In this document: piece after piece, positions 53,001 to 63,216 of the stretch
Layout of the letters: each line of letters begins with the position of its first letter
Numbering within the stretch: the stretch's first letter is position 1
DNA from: Glandiceps talaboti
Lineage: Eukaryota > Hemichordata > Enteropneusta > Spengelidae
Length of the DNA: 64,000 nt
Assembly (NCBI RefSeq): GCF_964340395.1
Contig: NC_135571.1
Span: forward strand, 2,775,611-2,839,610
Direction of reading: 5' to 3'
The notes under the pieces: model-generated
What the model was told of the DNA's origin: nothing
Database searches by the model: none
The model's input: only the letters and a program-made list of their open reading frames with translations
Position numbers and translations under genes: made by a program

Positions 53001-54737
53001 GTCTAGAATGTTTTCTATTCCTCTAAACGTTGTGTTTTATGAACATTACTTTCATTTACGATTATAAGATCTATAATTGTGTTTAAACGCTACATTGAAT
53101 ACTTCCTTCCGAAAAACAGAACTGCCATTTTTTCGGATAGCTACGAGTCTATGTGGGTATACTTAAAAATCTTAATGACCGTTCTGTTGTAATTGGTCAC
53201 TGCATTCCGTTATTATATTCCTTTGAAGATACCGATCAAATTTAAGCTTTGAGCAACTCTTTACCGGACAATCTATTTTATGTACATTTTCAAAGATAAA
53301 GAGAATTGTAGCTCTTAATATTTCCTGTTGAAATAGTCAATTGCACTCTCATCACAAAGGACAACCTATAGCCTAATGGTGTGTACTTTTTGAACTCACC
53401 TTAATAACACATAATTATTGTACTTTCATATTTTTAATGATACAGGTCTTCACACACCTAAGTACAGAAATACTTTGAACCAGTCGTCGCTGAAGTTTGA
53501 TGATGCGAAACTTTGAAATAGTTTGCCAGGCGAAATACTACCTAGAAGTTATTTAAGAAAGAAATACCAACACTTTCTTCTCAAAAAAAAGTAATACGTA
53601 TTGTATATACATACCAGCTCTTTCGTGTACGAGACTTGGTAATTAATGTTTGGAGGGGGAAGGAGATTGGGATGGGATATCCTTTTTTTTCTTTTGATTA
53701 TTATATACTTGGTAGTTATCTGAGTGCCAAGACTCGATTAGTTTAGCTGTGATTATTTTCTAGTTTCCCTCCTACTATTTGGATGCATGTACGTGTCCAA
53801 AGCTACTTGCTGGATATATGATTTGTTGCCCTGTCATTTTTAAGTAAATTGTGGTTCAACAAATGAAAAGAACTGAACGTGAATACCTTCCTTATATTAT
53901 TCCGTGCTTCATGTCAGACTATATATGTAATACCACTAACGTTTGTTAGTATGAAGAGTCAGAATGGGTTAATAAGAAAAGATCAAATTTTGCATTTTAG
54001 GTCCTGTACGACATTCTAAGTCAATCCTTTAGGACATATTCAAATTCCCCTCATGGATGAATATATTAGTCTTTAAGCCAATTCTCTCCAGACATGCCAA
54101 AGGTCTTTATCCCACGATATGAAGACTACACTTGTGTACGAGCAAATCTTTGTCAACTAGACTCAGGGTTCCAAATTTACGAATGATAATACGTTCAGGA
54201 ACAAATATTGAAGGTTTAGCGCATGGGGAAAACATTCATCTTACATGGGCTTCTCTTAGGCATCTCTCTTACACGGGCTGGGCTTCTCTTAGGGCATCGA
54301 TACGGTTCTAATATATCACATTTAAAGAAAGTTGATTGAATTGTCTCTCACACAGGTCCCTTAACTAGTTTCTGTCAACTTGTAAAATTGAATGATTGAC
54401 GTGCATAGCCATCCGATGCGTGAATCAATGCCACTTTGCTGAAACAAAGCTGGTAAAACCGGATCCATTAGTTAAAAATCGCATTTATAAAAGTTATGCA
54501 CAGATGAGGGAGCATATAGAGTTACAAAGGGTGAAAGTATAGTTATACGTGCGAAGACTACTGACAAAACACCATTTTATAGGGTGTCAGACGTCGCTAA
54601 CGTTCATGTGAGTTATGTATCATGGACAAACCGAACCTTGCACGGCTTAAAAAGTAATAAAAACCACATAGGTCGAACCTTGAACAAGACTTCAATGCAA
54701 AAAGTGTCCTTACAGGAATTAGCAGAGTGGGTTCATC

Positions 54738-54792
<55 letters not shown>

Positions 54793-55541
54793 TACAAATT
54801 ACGTTTGCCACATAATCAATATTAACTGCATTATGCATATCATCGGGTTGTCCTAGAGAGACGATGACATTTAGAATGTTTACGTCAGGTAGTTATAAAA
54901 TCGAGAAGTCGTTCACTGTAAAAAAAAACGTTATTGACAAGTGCCTGTTAATAGCTTCTACGATTCAAGTAAAGTACTTCGTATGCTACTATAAAACCAG
55001 TTTAACGTTTCAGCATTGAATAAAAGTAACCATCCTTCAGATTATCTTCAATACAATTTTTTTCAAGAAATGTGTAGGTGTGTACCAAGGGCAAAGCGCC
55101 ATATAAGAAGTAACGTTATTATTATTATGATTACTTGGAAAATTTTGGTGCAAATTCGGTCAAACCATTTTATCAGATCATACTGTTAAGTACAAACGTC
55201 CTACCTAGCTGTCAAGATTGCATGACGTTATCCGGTAAGGAACATTCAGTCAATCGTCTTCGATGAAAATCCATATAATGACATTTTCGTGTCAATATTG
55301 GCAAATGTTACCGACTTTATTCCATTAGGCTAGCAATGTAACAATCTTTATGGAGAAATGATAGATCTACAGGAGCATCTCCTTTTCGGATCGCACGAAG
55401 TTCTGACACGTTCTTTGTCCCAATATGCTAAAATGAAATAATGTCTTGTAAGACGTATTTGCTGTACTCTAATTAAAATATAGTATGTATGTATGTATGT
55501 ATGTATGTATGTATGTATGTATGTATGTGTGTATGTGTGTA

Positions 55542-55578
<37 letters not shown>

Positions 55579-57044
55579 ATGTATGTATGTATGTATGCAT
55601 GCATGCATGACACTGACAGTTTTACGAGCTTAAATAAAAATTATGTTGCCTGGTAGCTGGCTGATCTTTGGTGTGAGAACTATCTGCAAACGAAAGTTGC
55701 CCTAACACAGCTAGATATTTGTCACCAAGAGAGTACACGCTGTACATCATCATGTATTCAATAAACCGTAAGAACTAATTTTCATCACAAATAGGGTTTT
55801 AAGTGCAGCATGACGTCATCATTATCTGATGATTTAATGTGATTGTGGTGACGGATTTCAATGATATACCATTTTGCCTCAACGGAGAGGATTTTAACGT
55901 CCATGGCGGCCAGTTACAGATGTGGATGCTACGTTTAGCTGTACTGCCAAACTAAAATGCTATAATTCCAGGGAGGGGGAGAACTGGGTTTCATTCGCAG
56001 TAGTGGTTTTCACGGCTCAGTAAAGGATATTGTAGGCAATATCTGGTGTGTACGTGAACTTCCAAGTCGACAATGCCCATTGATTCATCACACACAGTCA
56101 TATGGGATCCAAGTTTTTTTGTCACTCGTCAATGGAATTATGACGAGTCATGTGACCAACCCAAACATCGGGCTGATAAATAAGTTCACAGGTGTGGACG
56201 AAAGCTCCAGTTTTTGCCGTCACTAATAATCAATTGTGTGACGTATCTCGAAAGATTAAACGTCTGTTTATATTATAGTGAACTAGCTACAGATGAGCAT
56301 GCGTCAATGTACACATAATGTTGTAAACATACACATTTCCTACTACGAATTAGAGGTACTTTAGTGGCATTTTATCACAGAGAAGTTAACACTGTAAACA
56401 AATCGGCAATTGGATTAAATTTCAATAGAAATTAGAGTAATTATAATAGTTGCAGTGATGGGCTTTGAATTTACACATTGCACGTTCGAGCGTCGTTTAT
56501 TGTAGAATGGTTGTAGTTTATTTGCATGATTTGGACCACAACTGTTGTGCCAATCAACCCAGCTGTATAATTATGTACTTGGTAGGGTGGAAAGTGTTAT
56601 GTTGAGGCTGTAATCCGTTGCAATGGATTGTATGCTCTGTAGGGAATCCAGGACGTTATATGGATGTTGTGATGATACACTGTGGTCACAGCAACAATTG
56701 AGAAAGTCACTTTGTAAATATACATTGTTTTTATCATTCTTATCAGTTGCAAACACATACAGCTTGAATTTGCTTATGTCAGATGAAAATATTGCTTAAT
56801 TAACTTTTGCATTACACACCACGAAACCAAAAAAGCCACCGGGGTTATTTGATAAGGGTCATCTCTATTAATTAAAACAGACTAGTAACGCCATATTAAG
56901 ATAGTGAGTGCTATGCCAGTTGTAAATCAATTACCTGTTAAGGAGTGATGTATCAGGTGCCCAGACGTCACTTGCAGGTACAGCGATAGTTTGTAAGCCG
57001 TCATAATTGTTTGGGTTCCACGTCAATCTTGAATCGTTCCATTC
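34720..57044 (-). CDS. Gene B: nicotinic acetylcholine receptor-like subunit, 5' exons missing
   Basis: Joined exons in transcript order: 57044-56935 (110 nt), 38148-37068 (1081 nt), 34830-34720 (111 nt). Together they give 433 residues from the loop D Trp to the stop. The three exons match gene A exons 4, 5 and 6 in boundaries and phase, and the TM4 exon is the same length. Motifs: EWNDSRLTW, VWAPDTSLLN, Cys-loop CIMDITYFPVDQQQC, loop B FGQWAY, TM2 [20 protein letters not shown]4 DWIALATVVDRILL. No loop C Cys pair and no loop A Tyr, as in gene A. Exons 1-3 were not found between 57045 and 64000 and probably lie beyond the window. The large exon ends at a GC donor. The gene lies 13 kb upstream of gene A in the same orientation, so the two look like a tandem duplication. 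Assigning the 57-kb exon to this gene is inference; no other partner exon was found between them. Confidence 0.86.
34831..37067 (-). other. Gene B intron 5 (2.2 kb)
   Basis: Between a GC donor and an AG acceptor. It contains a 42-44-bp repeat array (34985-35440) and a fragment of a dispersed repeat (36150-36215). The remainder holds nothing I recognise. Confidence 0.8.
34985..35440 (+). repeat. 42-44-bp repeat array
   Basis: About nine diverged units of the family at 189-650, all in plus orientation: each has a (c)atttta-tcgtctggctc-like core and ctaacactgctacatt. Within gene B intron 5. Confidence 0.85.
37068..38148 (-). CDS. Gene B exon 5: Cys-loop, TM1-TM3, cytoplasmic loop
   Basis: A 1081-nt exon. 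After acceptor TTTTAG it opens T then DDNEYEGYPRIHLAG, so the true reading begins upstream of any Met-like codon. It carries the Cys-loop, FGQWAYLDGQVRL, a sequon in the loop C region (NAT), RRKPLYYIVNLILPC, TM2, the LLPATSLELPLV linker, TM3 and a polar cytoplasmic loop rich in Asn, Lys and Ser. It ends at AAACAG|GCAAGT, a GC donor, in phase 0. Reading past that site adds about 40 residues without family similarity before a stop. Confidence 0.94.
38228..38598. mobile_element. Palindromic element, copy 3, with (TAAA)n expansion in one arm
   Basis: Starts at TTAA 38228, has cccatatggatga, the centre tgttattgtacttacaatga near 38330 and ends with cattcatataaccacctaaa. The right arm's caaaataaatacc, seen in copies 1 and 2, is replaced by (AAAT)n at about 38469-38569. 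It lies about 80 bp upstream of the gene B exon 5 acceptor. Confidence 0.85.
39478..39552. repeat. (TATG)n microsatellite
   Basis: TATG tract followed by a degenerate tgtg/tgca-rich stretch to about 39645. Confidence 0.93.
40225..40614. repeat. (TATG)n microsatellite with an element remnant and (GTAG)n
   Basis: TATG tract to about 40530 with ttatg, tgtg and tacata variants. It adjoins the deleted LTR-like remnant (40537-40587) and a short (GTAG)n at about 40594-40612. Confidence 0.92.
42591..42616 (+). promoter_or_regulatory. Paired ATGCAAAT octamers
   Basis: ATGCAAATCATG occurs twice, starting at 42591 and 42609, 18 bp apart. ATGCAAAT is the classic POU/Oct binding octamer. It lies in gene B intron 4. 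Regulatory function is inference; the pair may be a chance small duplication. Confidence 0.25.
43585..43800 (+). repeat. Dispersed repeat, copy 2
   Basis: Partner of 25038-25262, same orientation. It ends immediately before a small open frame at 43822. Confidence 0.82.
43822..44055 (+). CDS. Small Cys-rich hypothetical protein, uncertain
   Basis: A 77-codon frame from ATG to TAA, opposite in strand to gene B and inside its intron 4. The composition looks protein-like: a basic start (MSSKRTPRHSS), then PPGLQSGNQYYPCRACHES and finally YIRCTNFHCHTF. The CxxC and C-x4-C pairs about 31 residues apart could bind zinc. An acceptor-like ttattacag lies just upstream. I do not recognise the family. 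It could be a real small gene, an exon, a transposon relic or chance. Confidence 0.25.
   Translation: MSSKRTPRHSSMESFKYTGRFLPPGLQSGNQYYPCRACHESSKQHNPDYITFILRYEGRLNNAAYYIRCTNFHCHTF
44407..44478 (+). repeat. Short tandem duplication
   Basis: Two copies of a 37-38-bp unit, catcacgtac then agcaggaaaa and acaactta, adjoining each other. Confidence 0.75.
45156..45554 (+). repeat. 57-bp minisatellite, exactly seven copies, open frame throughout
   Basis: Unit begins gaatatgttg and ends cacatgctttgctt. 399 bp equals 7 x 57. Units differ only at one base (gttgcgatg in the first and last, gttgggatg in the five between). Because 57 is 19 codons, the plus strand stays open (EYVGMNYVFGLYFNSHALL repeated) within a 172-codon frame, 45120-45638. 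The near-identity implies recent expansion. I do not call it a gene. Confidence 0.97.
46300..47415. repeat. 42-44-bp repeat arrays with an orientation flip
   Basis: Plus-orientation units at about 46305-46520 and 46975-47160, then minus-orientation units at 47161-47415, where gacgataaaatgtagcactg recurs every 44 bp (47233, 47277, 47321). The flip at about 47160 mirrors the one near 500. Confidence 0.88.
47848..48250 (-). mobile_element. Inverted-end element of about 400 bp, copy 2
   Basis: Reverse-complement counterpart of 24083-24475 over its whole length, for example cagacaacttctaatgcaaa, gtaatgttttcattagaagc and gaaatgtgtatat. Ends gatgtagacttggtgt and caagcctacatcatttta. Confidence 0.9.
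49925..50001. repeat. (TA)n microsatellite
   Basis: About 38 TA units. Confidence 0.95.
51164..51310 (+). repeat. Degenerate units of the 42-44-bp repeat
   Basis: Three diverged units (cgtctggcgcgaataattct, cgtctgcttcaaaagaattt, tgtctgggttgacaaa). Single units also occur near 52550 (plus), 52790 (minus) and 60365 (plus). Confidence 0.6.
51435..51620 (+). repeat. Dispersed repeat, copy 2 (partner at 2965)
   Basis: Same order of shared blocks as 2965-3150, beginning ttgttagaacagttg and including ataataaatta and cagtaagtagaatac. Confidence 0.7.
51753..52130 (-). CDS. Hydrophobic open frame of about 125 codons, status unknown
   Basis: An uninterrupted minus-strand frame with several hydrophobic segments: ITPILVLFFLFSGILF near the start, ASIFTAGLLVC in the middle and YHIFFLFLLLIGVVYISL at the end. 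It has six Cys and a mixed amino-acid composition rather than simple-repeat composition. A TGA lies just upstream and no convincing splice sites were identified. I do not recognise a family. It sits in gene B intron 4 in the same orientation. Confidence 0.2.
   Translation of the reverse strand: MTYVVNSITPILVLFFLFSGILFRHFLFNFFCYEHSKSMFLCFLHVYGYSASIFTAGLLVCDIDLVHTSQNMVIYLIQCSESLINLVSYFPSILSHTGYHIFFLFLLLIGVVYISLKVWCMSFIY
54739..54793. repeat. (CA)n-(TA)n microsatellite
   Basis: CA tract to about 54770 followed directly by TA to about 54793. Confidence 0.92.
55070..55132 (+). repeat. SINE/LINE-like tail
   Basis: The stretch accaagggcaaagcgccata followed by ttattattattat resembles the 3' tail of a short retroelement. 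No body was recognised upstream. Confidence 0.35.
55481..55610. repeat. (TATG)n/(TG)n microsatellite
   Basis: TATG tract with a TG-rich centre (about 55525-55562) and a GCAT end. Confidence 0.93.
55611..56934. other. No recognised feature
   Basis: Part of the inferred gene B intron 4, ending at the exon 4 donor. Nothing supported. Confidence 0.5.
56935..57044 (-). CDS. Gene B exon 4: 110-nt exon with loops D and A
   Basis: Acceptor TTACAG (57046-57045), 36 codons plus AG, donor CAG|GTAATT. It starts EWNDSRLTWNPNNYDG and ends VWAPDTSLLN. Length and phase equal gene A exon 4, and AG plus the T that opens the next exon gives Ser in both genes. It is too short and too distant for an ORF scan to link to the rest. 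Confidence 0.92.
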
Positions 57045-57148
57045 CTGTAATGTATTGATAGTATAAATAAAGGGAAGTGATATACATCTAACTGCATACC
57101 AACCAATCCACCCACCTATCTACATGCGTTTGCGTACATAAATCAATC

Positions 57149-57300
57149 CATCCATCCATCCGTCATCCATCCATCCATCCATTCATTCATCCATCCATCC
57201 ATCAAAAAAAATACACATACATACATACATACATACATACATACATACATACATGTATACATACATACATACATACATACATACATACATACATACATAC
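57149..57300. repeat. (ATCC)n-(CATA)n compound microsatellite
   Basis: ATCC units at about 57149-57204, a short A-run, then CATA units to 57300 with one TGTATA interruption. It lies about 100 bp upstream of gene B exon 4, in intron 3. Confidence 0.93.
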
Positions 57301-60160
57301 TTTGATAATAGTTTAATTACTTTAATATGTACTTATCTCAAATTGTCTCTTTAAATCATCTTAAATCGGTGACATACAGTACTTTAAACTCGTTTGCTTC
57401 TGTACAACACATTATTTTAATTACTTATATTAAAATCATAGGAAACAAGAATGTTTTATATTTGCATTAGAATTCAAGTAAAACTCCATTACATGTGTTT
57501 ATAATCTAATCATTGCAGTCAATCAAATACTCGTTACAATTAAATGAGACAGTTTGATATTTAAGATATTTGAACTACGTACATACAGGTATCAAATTTC
57601 AAAATGTACACGTTTTCCTCTCTTGCCTGTGACGAAATAACTTCATTCTGAGCATGCGCAGAAAGCTTGATTGCTAACCTCGTATTGAAAAGTTTTCAAA
57701 AGCAGTATCTGATGTTGTAAAAACCATGTTTCGTGTTTCCTAGTATGATAATGAATATACATGTATAAGGCACCTAAAGAGTTTTCTTTAGTCATTAAAG
57801 CATCTCATCAACTTCTTAATGACAAACGTAAAAGCGTGATTCTCACAAGACTACTGTGTCGTACTTGAAAGAAATTAAAATGAGAGTGTTGCTTTATTGT
57901 GGTTCCTTTCCAAGTGTAACACGCAACGTTAAAATTATTCTGAACAGCTGATTACAGAATTCCGTTAATACCTTTTTTACCAACATTCTTGCTTGCTTGT
58001 TAATAGATTTATATAATGTTTATTTAAATTTAACTCATCACGCTAGTCTCTTCAAATCATTGTCTGTATTTCAGCTGCAAATGACACATTCTTGTAAATA
58101 ACAGACTACAGACTACCTCAATGTCATATCACTTCTGTGAAGTGTATATAGATTGTCAAGAAATGTGTGCCTTTAACAATGTGATCAATACTGTTTTTAT
58201 CACATTTTCCTAATTTCAGATCATCACGCTAGTCCCATCGAACTACTATTTTCAGATTTCAGCTGCAAATTAGTTTTTTTGTCGGTGGCAGTACAGACTG
58301 TCTCCATGTGACATCACGTCCGTGGTGTGTGTATGTTGTCAAGAAAGGTGTGCCTTAAAAAAATTTTGAATCGATTTGTTGAAAAGAAGAATGAATGAAT
58401 AAATGAATGAATTAATGAAGGAATAGTGAAGAGGAGATTCATGACGTAATGGATGTCAGATAGAAGGAATTCTTCCTTCTCCTTCAATATCAAAAGGAAT
58501 AATTGATTATTAGACTTTCATTCCAGGTGTTAAATTTGTTAATACGCCATCAAGAGGTTCTTTGGAATTCAAAATGTTATCAATCCATACCGAACATATT
58601 TTAACCCACGCAGTATCCAGAAAGGTTACGAACTACTTTGCTATCTTATTGATACCAAATGGATCTTAATGGCGCAATTCGATATTCCTCTTTAAAAGAT
58701 CATTTTGAGAAATTAGAAAATTGAACAATAATTCAATGGCGTCGTCGAGCTAACTCTTAGTTGAGTGAATGAATCCACCATCTGTACGTGCTTTTTGGTT
58801 GGAAACTCAAACTATCAAAGTAAATTTCCTCGAAGTTAAATCACAGATTACATGAAGCATAAATCATTCATTTTTATCACGGTAGCGATCCTATGGCAGA
58901 CCAGATTTGAGTTGATAAGAATGGAAGTAATTGTCTAAACCCGAATTGTGAACTATAAATACCATGTACGCACAGTGTCGTCAGAAATTGAAAGCAACAA
59001 TGTCAAGTCATTCAACCAGACTGTTGGCGCCAGTTTTCATTCGCTATCTAGTTTTACGTACGTTGTAACATCCGGATTCCGCGCTCATGACCATCTGTGT
59101 TGTTTTTTTCGGTTAAATTTATTATCAACAGCACAGTTTGTCATCATTTTTATTCTTATCCTCTTTCGGCCACACATCTCCCGCCGGATTTTATGGGGTC
59201 ATACTTAGATATCCATTATGGATTAATATCTTACTATGACCGTGCACATTATCCGACGTAGTAGTGACAAAAGGTTGTGCTCCTAAAACTGCACATATTT
59301 GGTTTGATATATTGAAACAGTGTTATTACTGACGCGTCCATTCTTTGCTAAATTCAACAACATTCTTCTATAACAGCAGAGATTTTGATCACTGTAAAAC
59401 GGTCATATAACTAAGTATTCCTTCAAACCCTTGTCGTCCCGTCGTGTGTGTGTTTCACAGTAACAAATACGTCACTTTATTAAGATAGATTTTGTATTAG
59501 TGATTCTTCACAATGAAATTGAAACAAAATTGTCAGCAGACGAGATGATTGTCCTTAAACATCTCATTTCCCGCTAAAAGTGTATTTCACTGCAACATGT
59601 CTTTTCCAACTTAATTTTAGACCAATTATCATATACATCTTCTGTACCAATGAAACTGTTTGCCTGCAGTCGAAATTATGTTCAAAACTTACATGAAATT
59701 GGAATCTCCCTTTTTTCCTTCAAAACATGTCTCGTCGAGAAGGGTTAATTAAACTCAATTACTTGTCAAAACAATGTCAAGTCACGGTGAGAGTCATACA
59801 AGGGCTAGATAAACAAACGGCAGACATGCTACAAATGTACCGCGGTGTATAAGATTACTAATAAGTGTTTTCTTTGACCCAGTGTAACATCGGAATGTAT
59901 TTTATTCTAAGTATATCCGAGCCTAGACATTCTCGTGGTTAGAAAGTTTCCGTTTTAAGAAAGACAGCTTGGGTCGAGATATCGCCAGACACTGACTAAT
60001 CACGTGCGATACAATTGCCGTTAGCAATATTTAGATAATGTCGTTATATTATTTGGTTAACAATGCTAGCTAAGTTAGTGAAGAGTAGACATACAATCCG
60101 ATTAAATAACCATAAAACGCAGCAAAATCCAGTAAGAGTAAGCTTATACGTCTTGGGAGT
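57301..60160. other. Probably gene B intron 3; one local duplication
   Basis: I searched the minus strand for the 45-nt exon 3 (TTNxW pattern) and for the RPV of exon 2 and found neither. A diverged tandem duplication of about 190 bp lies at 58034-58350 (catcacgctagtc, tttcagctgcaaat, tgtcaagaaa-gtgtgcctt in both halves). Confidence 0.5.
58034..58350 (+). repeat. Diverged tandem duplication, about 190-bp unit
   Basis: Blocks catcacgctagtc, atttcagctgcaaat, acagact, atgt-acatcac and ttgtcaagaaa recur in order in both halves, the second starting at about 58223. Confidence 0.75.
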
Positions 60161-60164
60161 ACCA

Positions 60165-60171
60165 ACAACCA

Positions 60172-60205
<34 letters not shown>

Positions 60206-60242
60206 CGACGACGACGACGACGACGACAACAACAACAACAAT
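60165..60242. repeat. Trinucleotide tract (ACC)n-(AAC)n-(GAC)n-(AAC)n
   Basis: Four short trinucleotide blocks in series. The Thr/Asn/Asp-rich plus-strand frame across it is an artefact of the repeat. Confidence 0.92.
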
Positions 60243-60741
60243 CATCCTGTTACCAGAGATTGCAGCCTGTCCTACACCACGCACTTTGTGAAGTTCGGCG
60301 GAAATATAGCAGAATAGCTATATGTAAATACAGTGGAATCTACGAGTTGAAACAACAGTGCACCGTCTGGCTCCATCAAAATTTTACGAACATTGCTTCT
60401 CTTCAACGTCATAACAAAAACCTTAATATTAATAACCTAAATCCAATTATCCCAACTTTCATTATCTTTGCCGATCGTCCCCAAATCATATACATTGTAA
60501 CCACGTGCACTTTTATATTAAACGCCTTCGGGAACAAATGACCTTCAATATTTGTCAGACCTGATGAAAAAATTTAGCAATCGTAGATTTTTTTTCACGC
60601 CAAATAATAAGATTTAATAGCACTATGATAGTTGTCGAGTTTGGCAATTAGCCGTTATAACTGTTGGCAAAGTTTATGTCGAACATTTTTTCTACAGAAC
60701 TTGTTTCCATTGTATACATTATATGATACAAAACGTTTCTG

Positions 60742-60950
60742 TATGTGTGTGTGTGTATGTGTGTGTATGTATGTTTGTTTGTATGTATGTATGTATGTAT
60801 GTATGTATGTATGTATGTATGTATGTATGTGTGTGTGTGTGTGTGTATGCATGCATGCATGAATGCATGCATGTATGTATGTATGTATGTATGTATGTAT
60901 GTATGTATGTATGTATGTATGTATGTAGGCAGGCAGGTAGGTAGGTATGT
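60742..60950. repeat. (TG)n/(TATG)n compound microsatellite
   Basis: TG and TATG tracts with GCAT units in the middle (about 60848-60870) and a short (GTAG)n at the end. Confidence 0.93.
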
Positions 60951-61695
60951 ATGTGGTACATGTATTCGAAAACGGGCATGCATGATAGATGGATATGTTA
61001 GGACGATTATATTTTAACCGGACAGCTGATTGTGTTTATTTTACATCTACACATAACATTGGTACGCAATAGAAGTCTAATACATAATTTAGATTTTCGA
61101 AACAACGAATCTTATTAATAAATTTAGAACGAAATTTTGATGAATTATTTCACAACGTATGAGATACGTTTACAAGTCTTACCTACACTAGGGTGATGTC
61201 AATGCCAGTAATAACCAAGGATGCCGATACGTTGTTTGTGCAAATTTAAGAAAAAACAGTATTTTCTTGAAAAACCCACATAATTCTAAAACATTCATTT
61301 TTAAATATTCTGTACCTCGAAACCAATCATTACTAATGCATTCAATCTTATTTATTGATGGAAAGTCTATTACATGTTTGAAAACGGTTTCGGGGCTTGT
61401 TAAATCCTACTGCTAAATCTTCACTCTCATTTTGTGGATGATATCAAAACCTTATCTTGTGTAAAACGTCGTTTTGAAAATTCGATATCACCAGGCAATG
61501 AGAGAGAGAGTGAGACGTCGTTGAGTTTTGATATCCATTATCCATCTGCTGACTGCAACAGACCGGTGATGTCACAGACGAAACAACAGCCAGAAGACAT
61601 TGTGTAAGCTTCCAAACTCATTAAATCTCTTTGTATATACTCATTGAATCATCTAAACCATTTCCAGCTAATGGTGTATGACAAAAATTTATAGA
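60951..61695. other. No recognised feature
   Basis: AT-rich sequence without supported features. Confidence 0.5.
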
Positions 61696-61697
61696 TG

Positions 61698-61775
61698 TTT
61701 ATGTATGTATGTATGTATGTATGTATGTATGTATGTATGTATGTATGTATGTAGTCTGTATGTATGTATGTATGT
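61698..61775. repeat. (TATG)n microsatellite
   Basis: TATG tract with one break (tagtctg) near 61752. Confidence 0.93.
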
Positions 61776-62729
61776 AAATATTGTATTTACTTACAAACAC
61801 ATTCCAGTGTTACACGGATGCTATCACTCACTCTCACTCTCGCATCTTCATCTTCCTCAATAGATTAATGGATATAATGGACCGTAATGATTCGTATCTA
61901 AGCAATAACGTATCCCATGAGAGCACATCACGGCCTTGTGTATATATCAATAACCATATTTTATCATATCTATATGAGATAAGAATTACTGGACGAACAG
62001 CAAAGCATTATGTAGAATTGCATGTTACATCTTTGCAAAAGGAATACTAAATTATCAAGTGCCTCTGTTTTAGTTAATAGTATAAATAATTATATTTTTA
62101 ATTGTATATTATGTATATAAGATTTGCATGTAGAAGGTTAATTTGATGGCGGCAGGTCGTATGATTATAATAAACATGACGAATCACGATAGACAACTGG
62201 TTAATTACACTGGGATAATTTAAGTTGGTCGGCATATCACAAAGCACAAATTTCGATTTTTTTCAAGTAATTTATCAAATAAACCCATAAATGACAAACT
62301 CAGAAGGCAGCTAAAACAGAAAGATAAGCTTAGCATTATTAAAGTTGTACTAGCTACAACTTTAATGCATGTTACTGATTTGTTAGATATATTGATAGTA
62401 GTATTAAAACCCTGAACAGTGCTGAATCGCCTGTGAGTAAATATATAGTATGGTGCAATATATCCAATCAAATAATTTTTTGGTCCTCATCTAAAATTTA
62501 GTGTCCCAATAAAATAACGATTTTAACTTATTATTCTACTTCTTATAAAGATAAAATAGACTACTCCTTTGCATATGCAATATTAATTATTGGTATTTTA
62601 ACAATGTTAAGTGTCGGAATTGTTTGTGTTCTGATCGAAAAATTAAAAAATTCCAGTTAAAACTAGTGTAATCAACTTTAAGGCTCACGATTCAATAGTA
62701 TCAGAAATTATTTTTCTGAGATTTGAAAA
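61776..62729. other. No recognised feature
   Basis: Short open frames only (61781-62050 plus, 62220-62471 minus), without motifs. Confidence 0.5.
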
Positions 62730-62885
62730 AAAAGTTGTTCCAAACCAGAGCTGATATTTCTTCCGCAATACTGCGAAATAACGGCGGTGCGTCTTGGACG
62801 GTTCTGGAAAAGAGGCTGTGATTTGTAATGATCGGTGTTCCTGGAGATTTATAATTCATCGCTAAAGGTTGTTGCAATGTTACCT
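62730..62885 (-). repeat. Dispersed repeat with open frame, copy 2
   Basis: Partner of 3540-3685. This copy is open on the minus strand: HSLFSRTVQDAPPLF followed by AEEISALVW. The similarity to the other copy follows the coding sense of this strand, which suggests an ancestral protein-coding element. Family not recognised. Confidence 0.6.
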
Positions 62886-63216
62886 TCACGTTGTTGGTAT
62901 TATCTTACCAGTCTAGCCATAAGGATTATATAGGACCCTTCTGCCGTTCTTTATCAAACTGTGATCTGACTGTCAATCCGAACTGGGCCTTTAAGCACAT
63001 TTTGTTTGGCGCCAGTGACGTTAAATAATGTGATTATTATAAAAACACGCGCTTCGAAGTTTTAGTGTTTATTGTCTTGCCTTACAATTGGTTTAATATA
63101 CAATCTTCTCTGTATTACAGGGATTATGTTGATGTAGTAGATAATTTAGGAGTAGTCGTGTCAATGCTATACTATTATGACAATTCAGTAATCTTATATG
63201 TAATTATATGTACATC

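Larger units (their letters stand above)
38149..56934 (-). other. Gene B intron 4 (18.8 kb, inferred)
   Basis: If the exon at 56935 belongs to gene B, this whole stretch is one intron. It contains the palindromic element copy 3, several microsatellites, the 57-bp minisatellite, repeat arrays, a full inverted-end element and two small reading frames of unknown status, all listed separately. No further receptor exon was seen on the minus strand. The stretches 38600-39470, 40690-43580, 44480-45110, 48260-49920, 50140-51150 and 52830-54730 otherwise look like unremarkable AT-rich intron. Confidence 0.6.

Noticed and set aside
58948-59208. 86-codon plus frame
   Set aside because: Single hydrophobic patch without any family pattern; not supported by neighbours.
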